Positions 1 through 11,164 of a stretch of DNA of 64,000 nt are shown here, piece by piece. Each line of letters opens with the position of its first letter. Position 1 is the first letter of the stretch. The stretch comes from Sphingomonas paucimobilis NBRC 13935 (GTDB lineage: Bacteria > Pseudomonadota > Alphaproteobacteria > Sphingomonadales > Sphingomonadaceae). Both the position numbers and the translations under genes were made by a program. A model generated the notes under the pieces. It was not told where the DNA came from. It was given only the letters and a program-made list of their open reading frames with translations, and made no database searches. Location: NCBI RefSeq assembly GCF_000739895.2, contig NZ_BBJS01000004.1:1-64000 (forward strand). Direction: 5' to 3'.

Positions 1-71
1 GGGGAGGAAAAAGGCGCAACGGGACGCTCACCGCGAGGGCGGCGTTACAAATCCAACGATGTCGGGAAAAG

Positions 72-147
72 TGGCAGGAGTGCACGGACTCGAACCGTGG
101 GCCCTCGGTTTTGGAGACCGATGCTCTACCAACTGAGCTACACTCCT
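72..147 (-). tRNA. trnW: tRNA-Trp (anticodon CCA)
   Basis: The reverse strand reads as a complete 76-nt cloverleaf including an encoded 3' CCA (TGG at 72-74 on the plus strand). The acceptor stem is AGGAGTG paired with CACTCCT, the D arm contains AGCTCAGTTGGTAGAGC, the anticodon loop is CTCCAAA (anticodon CCA), and the T arm has GGTTCGAGTCC. In many proteobacteria this tRNA is followed by secE-nusG, which here would lie to the left, outside the window. It points away from rpsL. Confidence 0.97.
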
Positions 148-252
148 GCGAGGCGGCCGCCATTAGCCCGGCTAGCCGGTCGGGACAAGACCCAATTATG
201 TGATTTCCGCATATAGTTCGAAAGAGCGCTTGCCGTGCTCCCCGCGCCGACA

Positions 253-281
253 TTGACCCCCGCCCGACTCCCGCGTATAGG
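253..281 (+). promoter_or_regulatory. Likely sigma-70 promoter of the str operon (rpsL)
   Basis: TTGACC (253-258), a 17-base spacer and TATAGG (276-281) give a near-consensus promoter about 170 bases upstream of rpsL. The spacer between tRNA-Trp and rpsL (148-451) holds no gene. The leader also has a short GGGCC/GGCCC hairpin (360-364 with 81 to 85 of the next line, 381-385) followed by five T at 387-391, which resembles an attenuator. The start site is inferred, not mapped. Confidence 0.6.
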
Positions 282-451
282 CCGCCGCTGCACGAAGGGG
301 ATTTCTCGGGATTCGGGACATGTCCGTCGGGCAAGCTTGAACATTGCTGGATGCGAATAGGGCCGGGCGAAAGCCGCAAAGGCCCCTTTTTGTATTCCGA
401 AGTGCTGTGATGGCTCCAGCAAAGTAACCTCATGGAAAGGTGAAGGCTTCA

Positions 452-823
452 ATGCCGACGATCAACCAGCTGGTCCGCAAGGGCCGCGAACTGCAGAAGG
501 CCAAGTCCAAGGTCCCTGCAATGGAGCAGAACCCGCAGAAGCGCGGCGTTTGCACCCGTGTCTACACGACGACCCCGAAGAAGCCGAACTCGGCGCTTCG
601 CAAGGTGGCCAAGGTCCGTCTGACCAACAGCCGCGAAGTCATTTCGTACATCCCGGGCGAAGGCCACAACCTGCAGGAGCACTCGGTGGTGCTCATCCGC
701 GGCGGCCGTGTGCGCGACCTTCCCGGCGTGCGCTACCACGTGCTGCGCGGCGTTCTCGACACGCAGGGTGTGAAGGATCGCAAGCAGTCCCGCTCGAAGT
801 ACGGCGCGAAGCGTCCGAAGTAA
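452..823 (+). CDS. rpsL: 30S ribosomal protein S12
   Basis: S12 is a core protein of the decoding centre of the 30S subunit. The 123-residue product starts [13 protein letters not shown] and contains the decoding-centre segments [13 protein letters not shown] (Lys43) and [13 protein letters not shown], ending in KYGAKRPK. An in-frame GTG lies 12 bases upstream at 440, but the family begins at the ATG at 452. Residue 88 is Arg (codon 713-715), where E. coli has Lys; in E. coli and mycobacteria Lys88Arg is a known streptomycin-resistance change. It is the first gene of the str operon, 66 bases before rpsG. Confidence 0.98.
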   Translation: MPTINQLVRKGRELQKAKSKVPAMEQNPQKRGVCTRVYTTTPKKPNSALRKVAKVRLTNSREVISYIPGEGHNLQEHSVVLIRGGRVRDLPGVRYHVLRGVLDTQGVKDRKQSRSKYGAKRPK

Positions 824-889
824 GCCGGTCGGGCCTCTCCTGAGGCTCCTCGACCACCAAAGGCTGAAGTTTTGTAAGGAAATACGAGA

Positions 890-1360
890 ATGGCTCGTCG
901 TCGTCGTCCCGAAAAGCGGGAAATCCTGCCGGACCCCAAGTTCGGAGATGTGGTCCTGTCGAAGTTCATGAATTCGGTCATGCTGGACGGTAAGAAGTCC
1001 GTGGCCGAAGCTATCGTGTACGGTGCTCTGGAAACCGTCGAGACTCGCGCCAAGCGCGATCCGATCGGCGTGTTCCACGATGCGCTGAACAACATCAAGC
1101 CGGGCATCGAAGTCCGTTCGCGCCGCGTCGGCGGTGCGACCTACCAGGTTCCGGTCGAAGTCCGTCCGGAGCGCGCCCAGGCTCTGGCCATCCGTTGGCT
1201 GATCGGCGCGTCGCGCGCCCGTTCGGAGAACACGATGGCCGCGCGTCTGTCGGGTGAGCTGATGGATGCCGCGAACAACCGCGGCAACGCGGTCAAGAAG
1301 CGCGAAGATACGCACCGCATGGCGGAAGCGAATCGCGCCTTCTCGCACTACCGCTGGTAA
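890..1360 (+). CDS. rpsG: 30S ribosomal protein S7
   Basis: S7 binds the 3' major domain of 16S rRNA, starts assembly of the 30S head and contacts E-site tRNA. The 156-residue product begins [17 protein letters not shown] and includes [16 protein letters not shown] and the C-terminal [10 protein letters not shown]. Length and sequence are typical of bacterial S7. It is the second gene of the str operon. In E. coli S7 is the autogenous regulator of this operon; no homologous S12-S7 regulatory hairpin was identified by eye here. Confidence 0.98.
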   Translation: MARRRRPEKREILPDPKFGDVVLSKFMNSVMLDGKKSVAEAIVYGALETVETRAKRDPIGVFHDALNNIKPGIEVRSRRVGGATYQVPVEVRPERAQALAIRWLIGASRARSENTMAARLSGELMDAANNRGNAVKKREDTHRMAEANRAFSHYRW

Positions 1361-1365
1361 GGGCC

Positions 1366-1485
1366 TTGCGGCGGACCGGATTTGTTTCCGGCCTGCCGCA
1401 ACCTTTTCAGGGTGCGGTGCCGGCGGTCTTCCGCTGGTCACGCAAACAGCCTATATAAGGGGGAGCCGGGCCAACCGGCTCCCCC
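1366..1485 (+). promoter_or_regulatory. Structured rpsG-fusA spacer with promoter-like element
   Basis: Two hairpins lie between rpsG and fusA. The first pairs TTGCGGC (1366-1372) with GCCGCAA (1395-1401), with an inner CCGGA/TCCGG stem, followed by CCTTTTC. The second is an 11-bp stem, 1459-1469 with 1475-1485, ending 22 bases before the fusA ATG. Between them TTCCGC (1429-1434) and TATATA (1452-1457) are 17 bases apart, a weak promoter candidate. Attenuation or a fusA-specific promoter are possible; neither is shown. Confidence 0.4.
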
Positions 1486-1507
1486 CTACGCTTGAGGAAG
1501 ATCGATC

Positions 1508-3583
<2,076 letters not shown>

Positions 3584-3590
3584 GCGTCTT

Positions 3591-3618
3591 CCGCGCCTTC
3601 GGGAAACCGGAGGCGCGG
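3591..3618 (+). other. Hairpin in the fusA-tuf spacer
   Basis: CCGCGCCT (3591-3598) pairs with AGGCGCGG (3611-3618), with a short inner stem. There is no T-run, so it is more likely a processing or mRNA-stability hairpin than a terminator. The 135-base spacer holds no other clear signal. Confidence 0.4.
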
Positions 3619-3718
3619 GGAGCACGCTAGGGGCTGGCAATCGCTTCAAACACCCGCTATGGGGCCGCGTTCGCGTGGCCTCGGATGCGGCACCGAATTC
3701 GATTCAGAAGGTAGGAAA

Positions 3719-4912
3719 ATGGCAAAGGCAAAATTCGAGCGGAACAAGCCGCACCTCAACATCGGCACCATCGGCCACGTCGACCACGGCAAGACCTCGC
3801 TGACCGCAGCGATCACCAAGGTTCTGGCGGATAACGTCGCCGGCAACGCGGCGGTGGACTTCGCGAACATCGACAAGGCGCCGGAAGAGCGTGAGCGCGG
3901 CATCACCATCTCGACCGCGCACGTCGAGTATGAGACCGAAGCGCGCCACTATGCGCACGTCGACTGCCCGGGCCACGCCGACTATGTGAAGAACATGATC
4001 ACCGGCGCGGCGCAGATGGACGGCGCGATCCTCGTCGTTTCGTCGACCGACGGCCCGATGCCGCAGACCCGCGAGCACATCCTGCTCGCCCGCCAGGTCG
4101 GCGTGCCCGCGATGGTCGTGTTCATGAACAAGGTCGACCTGGTCGACGACGAGGAAATCCTCGAGCTGGTCGAGCTGGAAATCCGCGAGCTGCTCAGCTC
4201 GTACGAATTCCCGGGCGACGACATCCCCGTCGTCAAGGGTTCGGCGACCTGCGCGCTGTCGGGTTCGAACGACAAGTTCGGCAAGGATGCCGTTCTCGAG
4301 CTGATGAAGCAGGTCGACGAATACATCCCGCAGCCGGAGCGTCCGCTCGACAAGCCGTTCATGATGCCGATCGAAGACGTGTTCTCGATCTCGGGTCGCG
4401 GCACCGTCGTCACCGGCCGTGTCGAAACCGGCATCATCAAGGTTGGTGAAGAAGTCGAGATCGTCGGCATTAACGACACCCGCAAGACCACCGTCACCGG
4501 CGTGGAAATGTTCCGCAAGCTGCTCGACTCGGGCCAGGCCGGCGACAACATCGGCGCGCTGATCCGTGGCGTTGCCCGTGACGAAGTCGAGCGTGGTCAG
4601 GTTCTGGCCAAGCCGGGTTCGATCACCCCGCACACCGACTTCCAGTCGGAAGTGTACGTCCTGTCGAAGGAAGAAGGCGGCCGTCACACCCCGTTCTTCG
4701 CGAACTATCGTCCGCAGTTCTACTTCCGCACGACCGACGTCACCGGCACCGTCGAGCTGCCTGAGGGCACCGAGATGGTCATGCCGGGCGACAACGTCGC
4801 TCTGGGCGTGAAGCTGATCGCTCCGATCGCCATGGACATCGGTCAGCGCTTCACGATCCGTGAAGGCGGTCGTACCGTCGGCGCCGGCGTCGTCAGCTCG
4901 ATCGACAAGTAA
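3719..4912 (+). CDS. tuf: Elongation factor Tu
   Basis: EF-Tu carries aminoacyl-tRNA to the ribosome as a GTP complex. From the ATG at 3719 the product is 397 residues, beginning [20 protein letters not shown] and carrying GHVDHGKT (G1), DCPGHADYV (G3) and [10 protein letters not shown] (G4), then the two beta-barrel domains, ending VVSSIDK. The frame is open upstream to 3659, but the family starts at MAKAKF and a purine-rich GGTAGGAAA stretch precedes it. It is the last gene of the str operon and is followed by a strong terminator. Many proteobacteria have two tuf copies; only one is visible here. Confidence 0.98.
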   Translation: MAKAKFERNKPHLNIGTIGHVDHGKTSLTAAITKVLADNVAGNAAVDFANIDKAPEERERGITISTAHVEYETEARHYAHVDCPGHADYVKNMITGAAQMDGAILVVSSTDGPMPQTREHILLARQVGVPAMVVFMNKVDLVDDEEILELVELEIRELLSSYEFPGDDIPVVKGSATCALSGSNDKFGKDAVLELMKQVDEYIPQPERPLDKPFMMPIEDVFSISGRGTVVTGRVETGIIKVGEEVEIVGINDTRKTTVTGVEMFRKLLDSGQAGDNIGALIRGVARDEVERGQVLAKPGSITPHTDFQSEVYVLSKEEGGRHTPFFANYRPQFYFRTTDVTGTVELPEGTEMVMPGDNVALGVKLIAPIAMDIGQRFTIREGGRTVGAGVVSSIDK

Positions 4913-4947
4913 GTCTCGGGCGAAAGCCTGTAGCTTATCGGTAAAAG

Positions 4948-4978
4948 GGCCGGCCCCGGCGACGGGGTCGGCCTTTTT
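4948..4978 (+). terminator. Rho-independent terminator after tuf
   Basis: An 11-bp stem (4948-4958 with 4963-4973, one G-T wobble, loop GCGA) is followed directly by TTTTT. It closes the str operon 35 bases after the tuf stop. Confidence 0.85.
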
Positions 4979-5000
4979 CGTTTGTGGCGTTGGACGCGAC

Positions 5001-5093
5001 ACCCTCACCATTCCGGCGCTACGCGCCTTCCTCCCTCTCCCGCCGGGAGAGGGAAGGGCCCCGCCCGCGTGAGCGAGCGGAAAGGGTGAGGGT
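5001..5093. repeat. Palindromic intergenic repeat (CCCTCACC type)
   Basis: Outer arms ACCCTCACCATTCCG (5001-5015) and a matching CGG-AAAGGGTGAGGGT (to about 5093) enclose an inner hairpin CCCTCTCCCGCCGGGAGAGGG. It lies in the 530-base spacer between the tuf terminator and rpsJ, which holds no gene and otherwise contains the repeat pair at 5110-5190 and the promoter at 5256-5284. This is the only full copy of this type in the window. Confidence 0.7.
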
Positions 5094-5109
5094 GGTGGCC
5101 TCACTACGT

Positions 5110-5190
5110 CCGTTGGCACTGAGCGAAGTCGAAGTGCACGCCAGGCGGCTCGACCAAGGCGTAGCCTTCGACTTCGCTCAGGCTGAACGG
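5110..5190. repeat. Inverted pair of CTTCGACTTCGCTCAG repeats (locus 1)
   Basis: One copy reads right to left (5110-5139, arms GCACT/AGTGC around GAGCGAAGTCGA) and one left to right (5164-5190, arms GCCT/AGGC). Both end in the conserved CCGTT or AACGG outer tag. Each copy can form its own stem-loop and the two can also pair with each other. It sits between two transcription units. Confidence 0.85.
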
Positions 5191-5255
5191 GGTGGGGGAT
5201 TTGCGCCTGTTGACGCAGGGTTCCACCCCTTCCAACAAAAAGCCGCATCCACCCC

Positions 5256-5284
5256 TTGCGGCACCCCCCGCATCTGCGTATAGG
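5256..5284 (+). promoter_or_regulatory. Likely promoter of the S10 operon
   Basis: TTGCGG (5256-5261), exactly 17 bases, then TATAGG (5279-5284). The -10 element and preceding bases (GCGTATAGG) match the rpsL promoter candidate at 253-281. It would give a leader of about 220 bases before rpsJ. Inferred from sequence only. Confidence 0.55.
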
Positions 5285-5508
5285 CACACGCCTTGAGGGA
5301 ATCGGCTGGCACCGGAAAAACCGGAGTCGGCCGTTTGCTTTTAGTGAGGGCAGGGGTGGTCTTTCCGCCACTGTCGTAACCCAGAGTTTGTTTCGGCCCA
5401 AGGTCGCCTTCACGGCGGACGGTCGAGTGCATGGTCGGACAGACCGATCGCACTTGCCGCTGTCGTGATCGCAACCGGAAAGCCCGCTCTTTCGCATCGG
5501 TAGGGATC

Positions 5509-5817
5509 ATGGACAGCAATATCCGCATTCGTCTGAAGGCGTTCGACCATCGCGTGCTCGATCAGGCGACCGGCGACATCGCCGACACCGCGCGCCGTAC
5601 CGGCGCTCTTATCCGCGGTCCGATCCCGCTTCCGACGCGCATCGAGAAGTTCACGGTCAACCGTGGTCCGCACATCGACAAGAAGTCGCGCGAGCAGTTC
5701 GAGGTCCGTACCTACAAGCGGATGCTGGACATCGTGCAGCCGACCCCGCAGACCGTCGATGCGCTGATGAAGCTCGACCTCGCCGCAGGTGTTGATGTCG
5801 AGATCAAGCTGGCGTAA
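5509..5817 (+). CDS. rpsJ: 30S ribosomal protein S10
   Basis: S10 is a 30S head protein that also acts as NusE in transcription antitermination. The 102-residue product starts [15 protein letters not shown] at the ATG at 5509 and contains [19 protein letters not shown] and [19 protein letters not shown], all typical of S10. The frame is open further upstream, but that part has no S10 similarity. It is the first gene of the S10 operon and is separated from rplC by an unusually long structured spacer of 284 bases. Confidence 0.97.
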   Translation: MDSNIRIRLKAFDHRVLDQATGDIADTARRTGALIRGPIPLPTRIEKFTVNRGPHIDKKSREQFEVRTYKRMLDIVQPTPQTVDALMKLDLAAGVDVEIKLA

Positions 5818-5829
5818 GAGGGCCAGCGT

Positions 5830-6077
5830 TCCCGTGGTTGACGATTCCGTCCCACGGGATTTTGGCGTTTCCTGGTTCTAAAGCTGCCAGGCAACGCGTC
5901 GAGGTCGCTCCCGCGATCCGGCACTCTTAAGGGATACCGCCCGGTGATCTCGCGAAAGCGGGATGGTGCCGGGGCAGCGTCCCCCGTCTGACCGGTCCGC
6001 CGGTCGCCAGCCCGGGACGGGGGCTCGTTTCGCTTTATCCGGGCTGGATATGCCCCCCTTGAATGGTTCTTGGGGGC
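5830..6077 (+). promoter_or_regulatory. Structured leader between rpsJ and rplC
   Basis: Several stems are visible in this gene-free spacer. TCCCGTGG (5830-5837) pairs with CCACGGGA (5852-5859) followed by TTTT. CCCCCGTC (5981-5988) pairs with GACGGGGG (6016-6023), enclosing GACCGG/CCGGTC (5990-5995 with 6000-6005). AGCCCGG (6009-6015) can pair with CCGGGCT (6039-6045); this crosses the previous stem, so the two are a pseudoknot or alternatives. GCCCCC (6052-6057) pairs with GGGGGC (6072-6077) just before the rplC ribosome binding site GAGGAAGGA. This looks like a ribosomal-protein leader, but no known family was recognised. Confidence 0.5.
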
Positions 6078-6101
6078 CTCTGTCGAGGAAGGAACAGGAT
6101 C

Positions 6102-6836
6102 ATGCGTACCGGCGTGATCGCGAAGAAGCTGGGGATGACCCGCCTGTTCCAGGACGATGGTCGGCACGTGCCGGTCACCGTCCTGGCGCTTGAAGGCGTA
6201 CAGGTCGTCGCTCGCCGCGAGATGGATCGTGACGGCTACACCGCCGTCCAGCTTGGTGCAGGTGTCGCCAAGACCAAGAATGTTGCCAAGCCGCAGCGTG
6301 GCCACTTCGGCAAGGCCGAAGTCGAGCCCAAGCAGGTGCTGGTCGAGTTCCGCGTGAACGAAGACGGCCTGCTGGACGTCGGCGCGGAAATCGCCGCCGA
6401 CCATTTCGTCCCCGGTCAGTATGTCGATATCCAGGGTCGTACCCAGGGTAAGGGCTTTGCCGGTGCGATGAAGCGCTGGAACTTCGGTGGTCTGCGTGCG
6501 ACCCACGGCGTCTCGGTCTCGCACCGTTCGCATGGTTCGACCGGTAACCGTCAGGATCCGGGTCGCGTCTTCAAGAACAAGAAGATGGCCGGCCACATGG
6601 GCGACAAGAACCGCACCCAGCAGAATCTGGAAATCGTGTCGACCGACGTCGAGCGCGGCCTGATCTTCGTCAAGGGCTCGGTGCCCGGCTCGAAGGGTGG
6701 CTGGCTGATCGTCAAGGACGCGGTCAAGGTTTCGCGCCACGCGGACGCCCCGTTCCCCGCCAGCATCAAGGCGGCCGCCAACAATAACGCTTCTGCCGAG
6801 CCTGCTCCGGAAGCCACCGAGAGCCAGGAGGGCTAA
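6102..6836 (+). CDS. rplC: 50S ribosomal protein L3
   Basis: L3 is an early-assembly 50S protein whose loop reaches the peptidyl transferase centre. The 244-residue product starts [20 protein letters not shown] and has the L3 core [20 protein letters not shown] and [20 protein letters not shown]. The C-terminal 30 residues ([21 protein letters not shown] region) are a low-complexity acidic tail beyond the usual core. The ATG at 6102 follows GAGGAAGGAACAG; upstream in-frame codons are ignored. It starts three bases before rplD. Confidence 0.97.
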   Translation: MRTGVIAKKLGMTRLFQDDGRHVPVTVLALEGVQVVARREMDRDGYTAVQLGAGVAKTKNVAKPQRGHFGKAEVEPKQVLVEFRVNEDGLLDVGAEIAADHFVPGQYVDIQGRTQGKGFAGAMKRWNFGGLRATHGVSVSHRSHGSTGNRQDPGRVFKNKKMAGHMGDKNRTQQNLEIVSTDVERGLIFVKGSVPGSKGGWLIVKDAVKVSRHADAPFPASIKAAANNNASAEPAPEATESQEG

Positions 6837-6839
6837 GTC

Positions 6840-7466
6840 GTGAAGGTCAAGGTTCAATCCTTCGCCGGCACCGACGCCGCGGACATCGAGCTCAACGACG
6901 AGGTCTTCGGCCTCGATCCGCGCGCCGACATCCTGCACCGCGTTGTGACCTGGCAGCTGGAAAAGCGTCGCGCCACCGCGCGCGGCACCCGTGAGCGCGC
7001 CGATGTCGCCCGCTCGGGCAAGAAGCTCGGTCGCCAGAAGGGCGGCGGTGTCGCTCGTCACGGCGATCGTCGGGCCCCCGTCTTCATCGGCGGTGGTAAG
7101 GCGCACGGCGCCCGCGTCCGCGACTTCAACCCGGGTCTGAACAAGAAGGTTCGCGCCCTGGGCCTGAAGATGGCGCTGTCGAGCCACGCCAAGGCGGGTT
7201 CGCTGATCGTGATGAACGATCTGGCCGTCGAGGGTAACAAGACGAAGACGCTGCAGGGCGATCTGGTGAAGCTCGGCTTCGGCAAGACCGCGCTGGTCAT
7301 CGATGGCGACGCCGTCGAGACGTCGTTCGCGCTGGCCGCGGGCAACCTGAAGGAAATCAACGTCCTTCCGGCCGCTGGCGCCAATGTCTACGACATTCTG
7401 AAGCATGACACCCTGGTGCTGACGCGCTCGGCTGTCGAAAAGCTGGAGGCCCGTTTCCATGGCTAA
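6840..7466 (+). CDS. rplD: 50S ribosomal protein L4
   Basis: L4 is an early-assembly 50S protein lining the exit tunnel; in E. coli it also represses the S10 operon. The product has 208 residues and a GTG start (6840) directly after the rplC stop. It contains the tunnel loop region [24 protein letters not shown] and [19 protein letters not shown]. It overlaps rplW by eight bases, which suggests translational coupling. If it is an autogenous regulator here, the structured leader before rplC is the natural candidate target (inference). Confidence 0.97.
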   Translation: MKVKVQSFAGTDAADIELNDEVFGLDPRADILHRVVTWQLEKRRATARGTRERADVARSGKKLGRQKGGGVARHGDRRAPVFIGGGKAHGARVRDFNPGLNKKVRALGLKMALSSHAKAGSLIVMNDLAVEGNKTKTLQGDLVKLGFGKTALVIDGDAVETSFALAAGNLKEINVLPAAGANVYDILKHDTLVLTRSAVEKLEARFHG

Positions 7467-7770
7467 GCAGCAGAAGGCGATCGATCCGCGTCATTACGAC
7501 GTGATCGTTGCGCCGCACATCACCGAGAAGGCGACGCTCCTCAGCGAGCACAACGCCGTGGTGTTCAAGGTCGCCCCCGGTGCTTCCAAGCCCGAGATCA
7601 AGGCGGCGGTGGAAGCGCTGTTCGACGTGACCGTCACCGGCGTGAACACCATCGTCCAGAAGGGCAAGACCAAGAAGTGGAAGGGCGCTCCGTACCAGCG
7701 CTCGGACATGAAGAAGGCGATCGTCACCCTCAAGGACGGTCAGTCCATTGACGTGACGACGGGGATCTGA
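7459..7770 (+). CDS. rplW: 50S ribosomal protein L23
   Basis: L23 lies at the exit of the nascent-chain tunnel and is a docking site for trigger factor and SRP. The 103-residue product has the L23 hallmarks [33 protein letters not shown] and the basic loop [20 protein letters not shown]. It overlaps the end of rplD by eight bases and precedes rplB by four. Confidence 0.97.
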   Translation: MAKQQKAIDPRHYDVIVAPHITEKATLLSEHNAVVFKVAPGASKPEIKAAVEALFDVTVTGVNTIVQKGKTKKWKGAPYQRSDMKKAIVTLKDGQSIDVTTGI

Positions 7771-7774
7771 GGCG

Positions 7775-8626
7775 ATGGCACTCAAGCATTATAACCCGAC
7801 GAGCCCGGCCCGCCGCGGCCTGATCCTCGTCGACCGCTCGGCGCTCTGGAAGGGCGCGCCCGTCAAGGCGCTCACCGAAGGCAAGCGCAAGACCGGCGGC
7901 CGCAACAACAAGGGCCATGTGACCAGCCGCGGCATCGCGGGCGGCCACAAGCAGCGTTACCGCTTCATCGACTTCAAGCGTCGTCAGTGGGACGTCGAGG
8001 GCACCGTGGAGCGGATCGAATATGATCCCAACCGCACCGCCTTCATCGCGCTGATCAACTATGGCACCGATGCCGAGGGCAAGGACAACCTGGCCTACAT
8101 CATCGCGCCGCAGCGTCTGACCGTTGGCGACAAGGTCATCGCCGGCAAGAAGACCGACGTGAAGCCGGGCAACGCCATGGAGCTGGGCCAGATGCCGGTC
8201 GGCACCATTGTCCACAACGTCGAGATGAAGCCTGGCAAGGGCGGTCAGATCGCACGTTCGGCCGGCACCTATGTGCAGGTCGTGGGTCGCGACAAGGGCA
8301 TGGTCATCGTCCGTCTGAACTCGGGCGAGCAGCGCTACATCCGTGCAGACTGCATGGCGACCGTCGGCGCGGTGTCGAACCCCGACAACGGCAACACCAA
8401 CCTGGCGAAGGCTGGTCGCAACCGTTGGAAGGGCCATCGTCCGCTTACCCGCGGTGTCGCGAAGAACCCGGTCGACCACCCGCACGGCGGTGGTGAAGGC
8501 CGGACCTCGGGCGGCCGTCATCCGGTCACCCCGTGGGGCAAGCCGACGAAGGGTGCGCGCACTCGTCACAACAAGGCGACGGACAAGATGATCATCCGTA
8601 GCCGTCACGCCAAGAAGAAGGGCTAA
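7775..8626 (+). CDS. rplB: 50S ribosomal protein L2
   Basis: L2 is needed for subunit association and the peptidyl transferase centre. The 283-residue product contains [19 protein letters not shown], the RNA-binding OB and SH3-like domains, and the highly conserved C-terminal [20 protein letters not shown], including the His of the centre. Length is a few residues above the E. coli protein. It is in the middle of the S10 operon. Confidence 0.98.
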   Translation: MALKHYNPTSPARRGLILVDRSALWKGAPVKALTEGKRKTGGRNNKGHVTSRGIAGGHKQRYRFIDFKRRQWDVEGTVERIEYDPNRTAFIALINYGTDAEGKDNLAYIIAPQRLTVGDKVIAGKKTDVKPGNAMELGQMPVGTIVHNVEMKPGKGGQIARSAGTYVQVVGRDKGMVIVRLNSGEQRYIRADCMATVGAVSNPDNGNTNLAKAGRNRWKGHRPLTRGVAKNPVDHPHGGGEGRTSGGRHPVTPWGKPTKGARTRHNKATDKMIIRSRHAKKKG

Positions 8627-8632
8627 CACGCA

Positions 8633-8911
8633 ATGGCTCGTTCCGTTTGGAAGGGTCCTTTCGTGGACCTCCATCTCCTGAAGAAGGCCGAAGTGGCTCA
8701 GGATGCTGGCAACCGCGCAGGTCCGATCAAGACCTGGTCGCGTCGCTCGACCATCCTGCCGTCGTTCGTCGGCCTGACCTTCAACGTCTACAATGGTCGC
8801 AAGTTCGTTCCCGTCTCGGTGAACGAGGACATGGTCGGCATGAAGCTCGGTGAATTCGCGCCCACGCGCTACTTCCCCGGCCACGCTGCCGACAAGAAGG
8901 GTAAGCGCTGA
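8633..8911 (+). CDS. rpsS: 30S ribosomal protein S19
   Basis: S19 forms a complex with S13 in the 30S head. The 92-residue product begins [20 protein letters not shown] and carries [19 protein letters not shown] and [20 protein letters not shown], all typical. Its TGA overlaps the rplV ATG by one base. Confidence 0.97.
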   Translation: MARSVWKGPFVDLHLLKKAEVAQDAGNRAGPIKTWSRRSTILPSFVGLTFNVYNGRKFVPVSVNEDMVGMKLGEFAPTRYFPGHAADKKGKR

Positions 8912-9288
8912 TGTCCAAGCCCGCATCCCCCCGCAAGGTCGGTGAGAAGGAAGCGCTGTCGGTCGGCACGCAGATCCGTGGTTCGGCGCAGAAGCTGAAC
9001 CTGGTCGCGGGGCTCATCCGCGGCAAGAAGGCCGGCGACGCGATGAACATCCTCGCTTTCTCGACGAAGGCGATGGCCGTCGACGCGCGCAAGGTCCTAG
9101 CCTCCGCGATCGCCAATGCCGAGAACAACCACAACCTCGACGTCGACGCGCTCGTCGTCGCCGAGGCGTCGGTCGGCAAGTCGATCACCATGAAGCGTTT
9201 CGCGACGCGCGGCCGTGGCAAGTCCACCCGCATCCTGAAGCCGTTTTCGCGGCTCCGCATCGTCGTCCGCGAGCAGGAAGAAGCATAA
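8911..9288 (+). CDS. rplV: 50S ribosomal protein L22
   Basis: L22 has a long beta hairpin lining the exit tunnel, the site of some macrolide-resistance changes. The 125-residue product contains [39 protein letters not shown] and the hairpin region [20 protein letters not shown]. Start and stop codons overlap those of rpsS and rpsC by one base each, so the three are probably translationally coupled. Confidence 0.97.
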   Translation: MSKPASPRKVGEKEALSVGTQIRGSAQKLNLVAGLIRGKKAGDAMNILAFSTKAMAVDARKVLASAIANAENNHNLDVDALVVAEASVGKSITMKRFATRGRGKSTRILKPFSRLRIVVREQEEA

Positions 9289-9998
9289 TGGGTCAGAAGA
9301 GCAATCCGATCGGCCTGCGTCTCCAGATCAACCGCACCTGGGACAGCCGCTGGTTCGCCGAAGGCCATGACTATGGCCGCCTGCTGCTGGAGGATCTGAA
9401 GATCCGCCAGTACATCATGAAGACGCTGCCCCAGGCCGCGATCTCGAAGGTCGTCATCGAGCGTCCGGCTAAGCTGTGCCGCATCTCGATCTTCGCGGCG
9501 CGTCCGGGCGTGATCATCGGCAAGAAGGGCGCCGACATCGAAAAGCTTCGCAAGAAGCTGGGTTCGATGACCTCGTCCGACGTGTCGCTGAATATCGTCG
9601 AAATCCGCAAGCCCGAGATCGACGCCAAGCTCGTCGCGCAGGGCGTGGCCGATCAGCTGGAGCGCCGTATCGCGTTCCGTCGCGCCATGAAGCGTGCGGT
9701 GCAGTCGGCGCTCCGTCTGGGCGCCGAAGGCATCCGTATCACCTGCGGCGGCCGTCTGGGCGGCGCGGAAATCGCGCGTACCGAATGGTATCGTGAAGGC
9801 CGCGTTCCGCTGCACACGCTGCGTGCGAACGTCGACTATGCCGAAGCGCAGGCCCACACCGCTTATGGTGTGTGCGGCGTGAAGGTGTGGATCTTCAAGG
9901 GCGAGATCCTGGGTCATGACCCCATGGCGCAGGACCGGCTGATGATGGAGGCTCAGACCTCCGGCGTGCGCCCGGCGCGCGACGATCATCGCCGCTAA
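9288..9998 (+). CDS. rpsC: 30S ribosomal protein S3
   Basis: S3 lies at the mRNA entry channel and contributes to the ribosomal helicase. The 236-residue product begins [20 protein letters not shown], has a KH domain with the signature [20 protein letters not shown] and the C-terminal [20 protein letters not shown] motif. Length is typical of the family. Confidence 0.98.
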   Translation: MGQKSNPIGLRLQINRTWDSRWFAEGHDYGRLLLEDLKIRQYIMKTLPQAAISKVVIERPAKLCRISIFAARPGVIIGKKGADIEKLRKKLGSMTSSDVSLNIVEIRKPEIDAKLVAQGVADQLERRIAFRRAMKRAVQSALRLGAEGIRITCGGRLGGAEIARTEWYREGRVPLHTLRANVDYAEAQAHTAYGVCGVKVWIFKGEILGHDPMAQDRLMMEAQTSGVRPARDDHRR

Positions 9999-10010
9999 GG
10001 ATCAAAGAAC

Positions 10011-10445
10011 ATGCTGCAACCAAAGCGCACCAAGTTCCGCAAGGCCTTCAAGGGCCGCATCCACGGCGATGCGAAGGGCGGCACCAGCCTGAACTTCGGT
10101 TCCTATGGCCTGAAGGCCATGGAGCCGGAGCGTATCACCGCTCGCCAGATCGAGGCGGCTCGCCGCGCGATCACGCGTCACATCAAGCGTCAGGGCCGCT
10201 TGTGGATCCGCATCTTCCCGGACGTTCCGGTTTCGTCGAAGCCTGCCGAAGTCCGCATGGGCTCGGGTAAGGGTTCGCCGGAATTCTGGGCCGCCCGCGT
10301 GAAGCCGGGTCGCATCCTGTTCGAGCTCGACGGTGTCGACGGCCCGCTGGCCGCCGAGGCGTTCGAGCGCGCCGCGATGAAGCTGCCCATCAAGACCAAG
10401 GTCGTTGCCCGCCTGGGCGACACCTCGCACCTCGGAGGCGAGTAA
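10011..10445 (+). CDS. rplP: 50S ribosomal protein L16
   Basis: L16 organises the A-site region of the 50S subunit. The 144-residue product begins [19 protein letters not shown] and contains [39 protein letters not shown] and [19 protein letters not shown], all diagnostic. Its stop overlaps the rpmC start by one base. Confidence 0.97.
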   Translation: MLQPKRTKFRKAFKGRIHGDAKGGTSLNFGSYGLKAMEPERITARQIEAARRAITRHIKRQGRLWIRIFPDVPVSSKPAEVRMGSGKGSPEFWAARVKPGRILFELDGVDGPLAAEAFERAAMKLPIKTKVVARLGDTSHLGGE

Positions 10446-10645
10446 TGGCCAAGACTGAATATACCGGCCAGAGCGACGACCAGCTCGTCGAGGCGCTGGG
10501 CAACCTGAAGCGGGAGCAGTTCAACCTGCGCTTCCAGGCGGCCACCAGCCAGCTCGAAAAGCCCAGCCGGGTCAAGGAAGTCCGTCGCGACATCGCGCGG
10601 ATCAAGACCATTCAAGCGCAGCGCACCGCTGCGGCTGCCAAGTAA
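10445..10645 (+). CDS. rpmC: 50S ribosomal protein L29
   Basis: L29 is a small two-helix protein next to L23 at the tunnel exit. The 66-residue product has the L29 pattern [20 protein letters not shown] followed by [15 protein letters not shown]. It is coupled to rplP by a one-base overlap and lies 12 bases before rpsQ. Confidence 0.96.
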   Translation: MAKTEYTGQSDDQLVEALGNLKREQFNLRFQAATSQLEKPSRVKEVRRDIARIKTIQAQRTAAAAK

Positions 10646-10657
10646 GGACCGAGACAC

Positions 10658-10930
10658 ATGCCGAAGCGCGTGCTGACCGGGGTGATTGTCTCGGACAAGA
10701 CCGACAAGACGGTCGTCGTCAATGTGGAGCGGAAGGTTAAGCACCCCCTCTACGGCAAGATCATCCGTCGGTCGAAGAAGTATCATGCTCACGACGAGAG
10801 CAATGAGTTCAAGGCCGGTGAGACGGTGCGGATCGAAGAGACCGCCCCGATCTCGAAGCTGAAGACCTGGAAGGTGATCGAGCGGGTGAACACCCACACG
10901 ACGCCGGAACGGGCCTCGGCCGAGGGCTGA
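10658..10930 (+). CDS. rpsQ: 30S ribosomal protein S17
   Basis: S17 is a primary 16S rRNA binding protein with an OB fold. The 90-residue product starts [20 protein letters not shown] and contains [20 protein letters not shown] and the family motif [20 protein letters not shown]. It is the last gene of the S10 operon; a 234-base gap with a terminator-like hairpin follows. Confidence 0.97.
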   Translation: MPKRVLTGVIVSDKTDKTVVVNVERKVKHPLYGKIIRRSKKYHAHDESNEFKAGETVRIEETAPISKLKTWKVIERVNTHTTPERASAEG

Positions 10931-11040
10931 CGTTCTTGATTTCGAGTCCCGCTTCTCCGTGTTGGAGGGGCGGGGTTCGGAATGAGACGGCGCCCTTCGG
11001 GGCGATGAGCGGATTGGGCGAAAGGTTCCAAGCGACTCGC

Positions 11041-11113
11041 TTGCCTTTCGCACCAGGAGTGGCTATGGGGCCTCTCCCCCTGGCGCGGACCTCCGCGCCG
11101 GGGGTCGTTTTTT
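11041..11113 (+). promoter_or_regulatory. S10-spc junction: promoter-like element followed by terminator hairpin
   Basis: In the gap between rpsQ and rplN, TTGCCT (11041-11046), 17 bases and TATGGG (11064-11069) resemble a promoter. It is followed at once by a 12-bp stem (11077-11088 with 11093-11104, loop ACCT, one wobble) and a T-rich tail at 11105-11113. The hairpin is a good terminator for the S10 operon. If the promoter is real, its transcript would begin with the same hairpin, as in an attenuator for the spc genes. Confidence 0.55.
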
Positions 11114-11164
11114 AAGGCGGGGTTGGGTCGGTATCCACCCCAGAAGAGAGAAGGAAGCGGATCC

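Noticed and set aside
5712..7460. Long minus-strand frame opposite rpsJ, rplC and rplD
   Set aside because: It is a shadow of three certain ribosomal-protein genes and has no supporting start signal or family.
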